Shown here one piece after another: positions 1 to 5,531 of a DNA stretch of 5,531 bases. The notes beneath the pieces were generated by a model that had not been told where the DNA came from, made no database searches, and saw only the letters and a list, made by a program, of their open reading frames with translations. Positions within the stretch are counted from its first letter, which is position 1, and each line of letters opens with the position of its first letter. A program made the translations under genes and the position numbers. Origin of the DNA: Acidobacteriota bacterium (GTDB lineage: Bacteria; Acidobacteriota; Terriglobia; Terriglobales; Acidobacteriaceae); assembly GCA_021810175.1 (NCBI GenBank), contig JAJZJJ010000248.1, forward strand, positions 1-5,531. The letters run 5' to 3'.

Positions 1-1
1 C

Positions 2-1252
2 AACGACGACGTCACCATCGACCCGCGCGCCCTCGACCTCCATCCCGGCGATCTCTGGCTGGTGCGCGACACGGGACAGCGCGCGGTCGCGCAATCGCGC
101 GCCTGGAACGACACGGCGAAACACGGTTTCGGCGCCGACCAGAAGCCCCACAACTTCCGCTTCGGCGGCCATCTCTATCGCGGTCTCGAACTCCATGGCG
201 TCCGTCAGATCGACGCTAACGACACCAGCCCCGGCATCGCGCGACCCGTCACCATCCGCTACGCCGTGGCGCTCCATCCCGTCTTCCACGAGATGCACCG
301 CGCCTTCCGCTTTCTGTTCGTGGCCAGCCTGCTGCTGCTGCTGCTCACCGGAACCCTGCTCGCCTGGCTGCTCCGCCGCGGCCTCGCGCCCCTGGGCAGT
401 CTCAGCCTCGCCGCGGCCCGGCTCACCCCCAGGCGTCCCATCTTCCGCGCTCCGGATGTTGCAAAGCAGACAGCGGAGCTCGCCCCTCTTGCCTCCGCGC
501 TTGAATCCGCCACCCTGCGGCTGGAAGAGGCGTTCCGCCAGCAGCAGGTTTTCGTCCACGATGCCGCCCATGAGCTGAAGACCGCCGTCACCATCGTCAA
601 ATCCTCGCTCCAGTTGCTGGCCTCGCGCCCCCGCAGCGCTCGCGAATACGCCACCGGCCTCGAAACCTGCATGGCCGACTGCTCCCGCATGGAAGAGCTG
701 GTCCAGCGCATGCTGCAGCTGGCACGCTTCGAACGCGGCGTCGTCGATACGAACGCCCGCTGCGATCTGTCCGAGGTCATCCATGACGTGGCCAGCCAGG
801 TGGAGCGGCTGGCGGAGATTCGCGGCGTCCGAACCATCGTCGATGCTCCCGCGCCCGCCCCCGTGCCTCTGGCCGAAGAGGCCTGCGCCTCGCTCCTCGC
901 CAATCTTCTGCTCAATGCCGTCCAGAACACGCCGGCCGGCGGCAGCGTGCGCGCCAGCGTCGCCAGGGATTCACAGGTCGCAGTCGAAATTCGCGATAAC
1001 GGACACGGCATTCCTCCCGAAGACCTACCGCATCTCTTCGAGCGCTTCTGGCGCGGCGACTCCTCGCGCGCCCGCAGCACCGGCGGCACCGGCCTCGGCC
1101 TCTCTATCTGCAAGGCGATTGTCGAATCCTGCGGTGGCGAAATCGTCGTCTCCAGCCAGCTCGGCCAGGGCGCCTGCGTCACCGTCCGCCTGCCCCTCGC
1201 CGCGCCGGAACCGGTCTCGCAGCCTGCAATCGGCGAAGCAACCCTGCAATAA
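2..1252 (+). CDS. Sensor histidine kinase, 3' part (5' end outside window)
   Basis: The frame is open from base 2, so the gene begins before the window; the GTG at 62 is an internal valine. The visible 416 residues end at TAA 1250-1252. In order they show the end of a probable periplasmic sensor region (about 1-100), a membrane helix at about 104-124 rich in leucine, and a short juxtamembrane linker. The dimerisation domain follows, with phospho-acceptor His in HDAAHELKT (His codon 569-571). The ATP-binding domain has an N-box (ANLLLNAVQNTP), G1 (DNGHGIP), F-box (LFERFW) and G2 (GGTGLGLSI). This is the full set of an active HisKA/HATPase kinase, of the general QseC/TctE/PhoR type. It should autophosphorylate and pass phosphate to a response regulator. 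None is visible here; it is probably upstream. The signal sensed cannot be read from the sequence. The H-box has Thr-Ala-Val where many relatives have Thr-Pro-Leu. Confidence 0.93.
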   Translation, partial: NDDVTIDPRALDLHPGDLWLVRDTGQRAVAQSRAWNDTAKHGFGADQKPHNFRFGGHLYRGLELHGVRQIDANDTSPGIARPVTIRYAVALHPVFHEMHRAFRFLFVASLLLLLLTGTLLAWLLRRGLAPLGSLSLAAARLTPRRPIFRAPDVAKQTAELAPLASALESATLRLEEAFRQQQVFVHDAAHELKTAVTIVKSSLQLLASRPRSAREYATGLETCMADCSRMEELVQRMLQLARFERGVVDTNARCDLSEVIHDVASQVERLAEIRGVRTIVDAPAPAPVPLAEEACASLLANLLLNAVQNTPAGGSVRASVARDSQVAVEIRDNGHGIPPEDLPHLFERFWRGDSSRARSTGGTGLGLSICKAIVESCGGEIVVSSQLGQGACVTVRLPLAAPEPVSQPAIGEATLQ

Positions 1253-1360
1253 CTCCGGTCACCACCGCGGTGCGGAATCCCCATCCTCTTCGGCATCAGC
1301 CGCACAAAAAAGCAGGCCGGCGCGAACGCCGGCCCAGGTCGATGAAAGGCAACGACCCAA
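1253..1360. other. Convergent intergenic spacer
   Basis: This 108-base gap separates the 3' ends of the histidine kinase (rightward) and the TonB-dependent receptor (leftward). Apart from the leftward terminator at 1306-1334 it holds only a 10-bp palindrome, CACCGCGGTG at 1263-1272. That palindrome has no T-run after it, so I do not call it a terminator. No open frame of interest is confined to it. Confidence 0.8.
1306..1334 (-). terminator. Rho-independent terminator of the receptor gene
   Basis: Read on the - strand, a perfect 8-bp GC stem (GGCCGGCG / CGCCGGCC, 1315-1334) closes a TTCG tetraloop. After three bases comes a run of six T (the A-run at 1306-1311 on the + strand). It begins 26 bases past the receptor's TGA stop, the expected place. 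On the + strand the hairpin is not followed by T residues, so it should act only on leftward transcripts and not on the histidine kinase message. Confidence 0.85.
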
Positions 1361-4300
1361 TCAGAAGGTGAAGATTCCGTTGAACTGAATCTGCCGCGGA
1401 CTGCCCAGCGGATTGGTGATGACGCCCACTCCGTTGTCGGTGAAGTTCTGCTGGGTGAGCGGAGTGAAGCCCCCGGGATAGGGGCTGTAGTTCGGATCGC
1501 CGTTGAAGTTGTTCCCCGGCGTATCGAAGCTGGGCGTGTTGCTGATGTTGAAGAAATCCATGCTCAGGCGCAGCTGCCGGCCTTCTCCGATGCTGGTCGT
1601 CTTCACGATCGAGACATCCGCCCGCTTCTGGAACGGCCCGCGAAACACATTGCGCCCACCGTAGGAGAAGGTGCTTTCATAGCTGTCGCACACCGTCGTC
1701 CCGGCAGTGGTGGGTCCGCAAGGCGGAACCCCATCCTGTCCCGGCGACACCAGGGGATACTCAAATGCGGAAGCCTTGAACGCCGGATTCTGCGGAAAGG
1801 CTCCGCTGTGTCCGGTGAGCGCCTGCTTCGGCTTGATGCCCGGCTTCAGCGGCAGCACCGGATTCGTCAGGTAGTCGTTCGAGGAGAAGAACAGGCTGCC
1901 CACCGTTCCGCTGTAGTCGTACACGTTGTACGGCTGCCCGCTCTCGAAGGTCAGAATGCCCGTCATGCCCCAGCCATTGCCGATCGTGCGGATGAAGCGA
2001 TCACCCCCTGGCAGCTTCGGCAGATAGTAGTCGTAGCTGACCGTCGTCACATGGGTGCGGTCGAAGTCCGCCGTGGCATAGCCCGACCGCAGATCCTGCG
2101 GGTTGTTGCCGTTGTAGAACAGCCCGTAATTGCTGCCCTCGTCCAGCGCGTGCGACCAGGTGTACGAAGCCAGCAGATCCAGTCCGTGACTCAGCGTCTT
2201 GCGCGCGGAGACCATCAGCGCGTCGTAGTTGCCGACGCCAACCGTCTCCCACTCCACCGAGTTCGGGTTGTATCCGATGTATGGCGTCCGCAGATCCGTG
2301 TTGCCGCCGTCGTACGTGTTGTAAGGCTCCGTCTGCAGCGCATTGCCGTTGCTGTCCGTCGCCTGCCAGCCATAGCTGTAGTTCTGCCCGTTCACCGGAT
2401 GCGAGGGCGTCGCGATCTCCGGCTGGTTGAACGGAATCGGCAGCGTCTGCCGCTGATCGTGGTTGCCAGTGTAGCCGATGGTGATGGCAAGATCCGGCTG
2501 CGCCTGCCACTGCATATCCAGGCTCCACTCCTCGGTGAACGGCAGCTTGTTGTTGATGCCGTATGCGCCGAACAGATACGGATTGGCTCCGTTGATCAGC
2601 GCCGCCTGGTTGGGAAGGTTCTTGATAAAGTCCGACGGGTTCGTATCCACCGGCGGCAGCGAGCTGCCAAACGGATGGTCGAGCGTGCCCGACGAAGTGC
2701 CCAGCACCGGCTGCACAAACGGCGGCTGCAGCGTCACCCCGAACGGACCGTTGAAGCCGTTGCCCGCGCTCGGAGAAAAGGCCGTGAAGAATTCTCCGCG
2801 GTCGTAGTAGACGCCGAAGCCCGTCCGCCATACCAGTTTCGGCGTCATGCTCCACACCAGACCCACGCGCGGACCAAAGCCCCACTGCGGCTGCGTCAGC
2901 GTGGAGTTGGTCGCGCCGGGGGTGTGGTACTGCTTGTTGTTCCCCGCCACAATCAGGCCGCTGTTCACAATCGTGTCCGTTGCCTGGTTGTACTGGTACC
3001 GGCTCGGATCGAAGTTCACCAGATTGCCGTTCTTCTCGTACAGCCCGCCGTCGTTGTCGTAGCGAATGCCGAAATCCGCCGTCAGCCGCGGAGTAATCTG
3101 CCACTTATCCTGCGCATACGCTCCGATCTGCGGCGCGCGATAGTAGCGATTGCTGGCGCCCTGGAAGTAAACGGTGTTCTCCACGCCCGTGCGCAGCGGG
3201 CTTCCCTTCAGGAAGTTCCCCAGGCTGCTCAGTCCAAGGGCAGCCACCTGATTCGCCCGGTTCAGAATATTCAGCTGCGTGAAGTCGTAGTTGGCGCCGA
3301 ACGAGAACGAGTGATGGCCGGCTTCCCAGTTCAGATTCGTTGTGCCTTCCCAGGTGTTCTGCACAAATCCCGTGTTGGAGAAGTTGGAGGTCGGCCCAAT
3401 CTTCAGCGAGTTTCGATTCCCGTCGAAATTGCTCACCGAGATGCCCGGGAAATTCGGGCTCCCGAACAAATTGATGCCCGCCGCCGATGGACCGAACGGC
3501 TGGCCCGTGAACGACGTCACCGTCATCCGCAGAAAGCCCAGCTTCTGCTCCCACGAAAGCCGCGGATTGAAGATGTGGATGTTCTCCACCGAAAACACCT
3601 GGCTCCCGGCATTGAAGGTCTGCGGGAACCCCAGTAGCGCGCCGCTGCCGAACGGGCTCTCCGTCGGATCGCGCTGATAGTAGTACTTTCCGGCAATCGT
3701 ATCGTTCCTGGTTACGTCGTAATCCAGATCGGTCACCACCCGGTCGGCGTCGAATTTCGAATCCGGCCCCACAAAGTTCACGTTGTGGTACGTGTTGGCG
3801 CCCGCCGTGGTGGGCGAGCGGATCAGATACGACCCGTCCGGCAGCTTCGCCTGCAGCAGATACAGCGACACCGGATCGATGTTTGTTCCCTGCGCCAGTC
3901 CGGCATCCTGCACGCCCATGTTTTCGAGCGCCGTCACGCTGCGGTCGTTCGTCAGATGCTGCGGCACACTGTACTGATCCAGCGAATTCAGCTGGTCGCG
4001 CACGCGCGTGTGCTGGTAGGCGAGGTAATAGAAAAGCTTGTCCTTCACAATCGGACCGCCCACGCCTCCGCCCAGATCGAAGCGATTCATATTCGGCGTC
4101 GGCAGTCCGGCCTGCTTGAAGAAGAACGGATCGGCGTTCATCGCGCCGTCGCCGAAAGTGCCCCACGCCGAACCGTGAATGTGATTCGTGCCCGACTTCG
4201 TCGTGACATCGATGTGCGCGCCCGCCGTGTCGCCCTGGCTCACGCTGTACATCGATGTGTTCACCCGCATCTCCGATATCGACTGCTGCGGCGGGGTCGG

Positions 4301-5050
4301 CAGCGCCTCGCCGATCGCATCGTAGATCGACGTGTTCGTCCGAATCACGCCGCCGTTCTGGAATGACTCGCCCGTATTCAGAACCGCGCGATTCGCCGCC
4401 ACCTGGCTCGACGAAGCGCCGTTGAACAGGTTGTTCGCCAGCACTCCATCGAAGGTGAAGGTGTTGCTCGAAAGCCGCTGCCCGTTCGCCCAGATGTTCT
4501 GGTTGCCCAGTCCGGCGTTGGTCCCCGTTCCCGCCAGAAAGTCCGCATTCACACCGGGGCTCAGTGTTGCCAGCTGCGTGAAACTGCCCGTGCCCAGTGG
4601 CAGCGAAGAGATCTCGCGGCTGTCCAGCACGTAGCCGTTCGTCGTGTCGACGGTGTTCAGCAGCGGGGTCGCGGTCACCTGCACGGTCTGGGATGCTGCG
4701 CCCGGCTTCAGCACCGCGTTGAGCGTCAGGGTCCGGTCGGCCTGCACCTGGATCGCCGCGAAATCCTCCTCGGCGAAGCCTTTCATCCTGACCGCGATTC
4801 TGTACGAACCCACTGGGAGGTCGTGCACCGAATAGGTTCCATTGCTCCGGCTGGTCAGCTTGCGCACGGCGCCGGTGTCCATATTTGTAACCGTAATGAG
4901 TGCCTTCGGAATAGCGGCTCCCGAAGTGTCGGTTACCGTTCCATTCAGGCTGCCCAGGGTCTGCTGCGCCGCCGCAAACGGAATCCATGCCATACACATC
5001 GCCGCCAACAGGCACACTACACGCCATGACTGATATGGGAATCGCTTCAA
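1361..5050 (-). CDS. Oar-like TonB-dependent outer-membrane receptor with carboxypeptidase-regulatory-like N-terminal domain
   Basis: This encodes about 1229 residues, in the usual range for these large receptors. The TTG start at 5050-5048 is preferred because GGAGG lies five bases upstream and it begins directly at a signal peptide: KRF, a hydrophobic stretch (about 11-25), and probable cleavage after Ala-Ala-Ala at about 28. An ATG 31 codons upstream (5143) would put an unlikely extension before the signal. Residues about 31-115 form a CarboxypepD_reg-like beta-sandwich (GSLNGTVTDTSGAAIP). QTVQVTA at 121-127 resembles a TonB-box. The plug covers about 139-290 and ends in VTTKSGTN; GGPIVKDKLFYYLAYQ follows. 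The rest is beta-barrel, ending in a terminal Phe as in outer-membrane proteins. The plug segment DAIGEALPTPPQQSI is, as I recall it, typical of an acidobacterial subgroup. Role: TonB/ExbBD-powered import across the outer membrane. The substrate is unknown; an oligosaccharide is inferred from the neighbour. No SusD partner is seen here. Confidence 0.93.
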   Translation of the reverse strand: MKRFPYQSWRVVCLLAAMCMAWIPFAAAQQTLGSLNGTVTDTSGAAIPKALITVTNMDTGAVRKLTSRSNGTYSVHDLPVGSYRIAVRMKGFAEEDFAAIQVQADRTLTLNAVLKPGAASQTVQVTATPLLNTVDTTNGYVLDSREISSLPLGTGSFTQLATLSPGVNADFLAGTGTNAGLGNQNIWANGQRLSSNTFTFDGVLANNLFNGASSSQVAANRAVLNTGESFQNGGVIRTNTSIYDAIGEALPTPPQQSISEMRVNTSMYSVSQGDTAGAHIDVTTKSGTNHIHGSAWGTFGDGAMNADPFFFKQAGLPTPNMNRFDLGGGVGGPIVKDKLFYYLAYQHTRVRDQLNSLDQYSVPQHLTNDRSVTALENMGVQDAGLAQGTNIDPVSLYLLQAKLPDGSYLIRSPTTAGANTYHNVNFVGPDSKFDADRVVTDLDYDVTRNDTIAGKYYYQRDPTESPFGSGALLGFPQTFNAGSQVFSVENIHIFNPRLSWEQKLGFLRMTVTSFTGQPFGPSAAGINLFGSPNFPGISVSNFDGNRNSLKIGPTSNFSNTGFVQNTWEGTTNLNWEAGHHSFSFGANYDFTQLNILNRANQVAALGLSSLGNFLKGSPLRTGVENTVYFQGASNRYYRAPQIGAYAQDKWQITPRLTADFGIRYDNDGGLYEKNGNLVNFDPSRYQYNQATDTIVNSGLIVAGNNKQYHTPGATNSTLTQPQWGFGPRVGLVWSMTPKLVWRTGFGVYYDRGEFFTAFSPSAGNGFNGPFGVTLQPPFVQPVLGTSSGTLDHPFGSSLPPVDTNPSDFIKNLPNQAALINGANPYLFGAYGINNKLPFTEEWSLDMQWQAQPDLAITIGYTGNHDQRQTLPIPFNQPEIATPSHPVNGQNYSYGWQATDSNGNALQTEPYNTYDGGNTDLRTPYIGYNPNSVEWETVGVGNYDALMVSARKTLSHGLDLLASYTWSHALDEGSNYGLFYNGNNPQDLRSGYATADFDRTHVTTVSYDYYLPKLPGGDRFIRTIGNGWGMTGILTFESGQPYNVYDYSGTVGSLFFSSNDYLTNPVLPLKPGIKPKQALTGHSGAFPQNPAFKASAFEYPLVSPGQDGVPPCGPTTAGTTVCDSYESTFSYGGRNVFRGPFQKRADVSIVKTTSIGEGRQLRLSMDFFNISNTPSFDTPGNNFNGDPNYSPYPGGFTPLTQQNFTDNGVGVITNPLGSPRQIQFNGIFTF

Positions 5051-5055
5051 AACTG

Positions 5056-5060
5056 CCTCC
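5056..5060 (-). promoter_or_regulatory. Ribosome binding site that decides the receptor's TTG start
   Basis: The - strand reads GGAGG, then five bases (CAGTT), then TTG AAG CGA. This strong Shine-Dalgarno at ideal spacing supports initiation at the TTG at 5050 and not at the ATG at 5143. Confidence 0.75.
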
Positions 5061-5291
5061 AAAAGTAATTCGCTGAACCGTGGTGACTGGCTGCGACAGT
5101 GCCGCGCCGACCAAAGCGTAGCGCCCGGATATGAAGGCCCCATAAAATCCGCCGCGCTTTACCGGGCTGCGATCGCATTTTCACAAAACCGCAATCCGCG
5201 AAACGATCGAATCCCTGCCATGCGTTGCAGCGCGGTTAACACGCGATGAATCCACAAATGTGCCTGCCATGAGTACACATCGGCCGGCCCG

Positions 5292-5321
5292 TTGACAAAA
5301 CAAACTCCAAACCGATTGAAT
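5292..5321 (+). promoter_or_regulatory. Probable sigma70-type promoter of the putative glycosidase gene
   Basis: A consensus -35 box TTGACA (5292-5297) is followed 18 bases later by TTGAAT (5316-5321), which matches four of six bases of TATAAT. Transcription would start around 5328, giving a leader of roughly 95 bases before the ATG. The -35 is strong; the -10 is weak and lies inside the 22-bp palindrome, so a bound regulator could block polymerase. Confidence 0.55.
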
Positions 5322-5331
5322 TCAATCGGTT
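5310..5331. promoter_or_regulatory. Perfect 22-bp palindrome, probable repressor operator
   Basis: The arm AACCGATTGAA (5310-5320) is followed immediately by its exact reverse complement TTCAATCGGTT (5321-5331), with no mismatch or spacer. It covers the proposed -10 box and lies 13 bases after the -35, the usual place for a repressor site. Length and symmetry fit a dimeric helix-turn-helix regulator. LacI-family proteins often control sugar genes through palindromes with AACCG-type arms, so that family is my first guess, but no regulator gene is in the window. Confidence 0.7.
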
Positions 5332-5350
5332 GAATGAAACGCCCGTAACG

Positions 5351-5411
5351 TCTCCTGAAACCAGCCCCGCGCCGGTCTCGGTTCCGTTCCCGCGCTATTC
5401 ATTTCAGGAGG
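5351..5411 (+). promoter_or_regulatory. Inverted repeat able to sequester the ribosome binding site
   Basis: In the mRNA leader, CTCCTGAAA (5352-5360) is the exact complement of TTTCAGGAG (5402-5410), with a further U-G pair between 5351 and 5411. The 9-10 bp stem encloses about 41 bases and occupies nearly all of the Shine-Dalgarno AGGAGG. Folded, it would block ribosome entry on the putative glycosidase message. No known riboswitch class is recognised in the loop, and the long loop makes spontaneous folding uncertain. Confidence 0.4.
5406..5411 (+). promoter_or_regulatory. Ribosome binding site of the putative glycosidase gene
   Basis: AGGAGG lies 12 bases before the ATG at 5424, a slightly long spacing. 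An in-frame TTG at 5412 abuts the AGGAGG and is too close to be used, so the ATG is the better start. Confidence 0.7.
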
Positions 5412-5423
5412 TTGTCCCGTCCG

Positions 5424-5531
5424 ATGAAACGTTCCATTTCCTGCTGCCTGGTTGCCGCCGCCATGCTTGCGCCGCTGCTGCGCGCGGAAACAAAAATGCC
5501 CCTCCACATCGGCTGGCACCTGCAGTCCGCC
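5424..5531 (+). CDS. Exported protein N-terminus, possible family 2 glycoside hydrolase (3' end outside window)
   Basis: Only the first 36 codons are visible, and the frame is open at the right edge. The start ATG has an AGGAGG upstream and opens directly on a Sec-type signal peptide: MKRS, then a hydrophobic core of Cys, Leu, Val and Ala (about 5-19), with probable cleavage after Leu-Leu-Arg-Ala at about 21. The mature part begins ETKMPLHIGWHLQSA. The GW-x-LQSA pattern right after the signal resembles, from memory, the N-terminus of secreted GH2 enzymes of the beta-mannosidase / exo-beta-glucosaminidase type. If so, it would cleave terminal sugars in the periplasm or outside the cell. The divergent partner is an outer-membrane receptor, which fits a carbohydrate-use role. 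The family assignment rests on about 10 residues and is tentative; that it is a real exported protein is much surer. Confidence 0.75.
   Translation, partial: MKRSISCCLVAAAMLAPLLRAETKMPLHIGWHLQSA

Larger units (their letters stand above)
5051..5423. other. Divergent intergenic control region
   Basis: These 373 bases lie between the two divergent start codons and hold no credible gene. The right part carries the promoter, 22-bp palindrome and ribosome-binding-site inverted repeat annotated separately. The left part (about 5061-5290), which must contain the receptor promoter, shows no convincing -35/-10 pair on the - strand. It holds a 10-bp palindrome TGCGATCGCA (5168-5177), an imperfect dyad around GTTAAC (5231-5245), and AAACGATCGAA (5201-5211), which matches one arm of the 22-bp palindrome at 9 of 11 bases. 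Confidence 0.7.

Noticed and set aside
329..343. Five tandem CTG codons in the kinase membrane helix, a possible slippage tract.
   Set aside because: Leucine runs in membrane helices of GC-rich genes often use repeated CTG. Changes in unit number would stay in frame, and five units is short.
1263..1272. Palindrome CACCGCGGTG just after the kinase stop, considered as its terminator.
   Set aside because: The self-complementary hairpin would have almost no loop and no T-run follows.
259..1305. A 348-codon open frame on the - strand across the histidine kinase.
   Set aside because: It is rich in Ser and Arg, has no recognisable fold, and lies fully antisense to a kinase with all its motifs. It also runs through the receptor terminator.
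1808..3637. A 609-codon open frame on the + strand, opposite the receptor gene.
   Set aside because: It is rich in Arg, Val and Ala with no domain, signal or ribosome binding site, as expected of an antisense frame over a GC-biased gene. The - strand product is an unmistakable receptor.
3105..5114. Long open frames on the - strand in another phase within the receptor gene (also 2001-3104).
   Set aside because: They are alternate-phase translations of the receptor, low in hydrophobic residues and without motifs. The receptor frame is uninterrupted, so they are not signs of a frameshift.
5214..5271. Direct repeat CCTGCCATG at 5214-5222 and 5263-5271.
   Set aside because: Nine bases, with centres 49 bases apart (not a whole number of helix turns), no symmetry and no link to a promoter; compatible with chance.
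5322..5519. A 65-codon - strand frame over the promoter, leader and start of the putative glycosidase gene.
   Set aside because: No ribosome binding site or motif, and it is antisense to a convincing signal peptide with its own Shine-Dalgarno.

Overview
This GC-rich window looks like chromosome from an Acidobacteriota (Terriglobia-type) bacterium. The assignment is from memory of protein families, not a search. It rests mainly on the very large TonB-dependent receptor with an N-terminal carboxypeptidase-regulatory-like domain and a plug variant I associate with that phylum.

Layout, left to right. (1) Positions 2-1252, + strand: the 3' part of a membrane sensor histidine kinase, whose start lies before the window. 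(2) 1253-1360: a short convergent gap with an intrinsic terminator oriented for the leftward gene. (3) 1361-5050, - strand: one intact gene of about 1229 codons for an Oar-like outer-membrane TonB-dependent receptor, best started at a TTG with a GGAGG ribosome binding site. (4) 5051-5423: a 373-base divergent intergenic region. It holds a consensus TTGACA -35 box, a perfect 22-bp palindrome over the matching -10 position, and an inverted repeat that could mask the next gene's ribosome binding site. (5) 5424-5531, + strand: the first 36 codons of an exported protein, tentatively a family 2 glycoside hydrolase, running off the right edge.

How they may work together (inference): the receptor and the exported putative glycosidase are divergently transcribed around a shared control region. 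This would fit a small carbohydrate-uptake locus, with the glycosidase trimming glycans in the periplasm and the receptor importing oligosaccharides. The palindrome is a plausible sugar-responsive repressor operator. The histidine kinase converges on the receptor gene and is probably a separate two-component unit whose response regulator lies upstream.

I see no mobile element, CRISPR array, tRNA or rRNA. I found no clear evidence of a wholly new system. The most unusual signals are the regulatory ones in the intergenic region.
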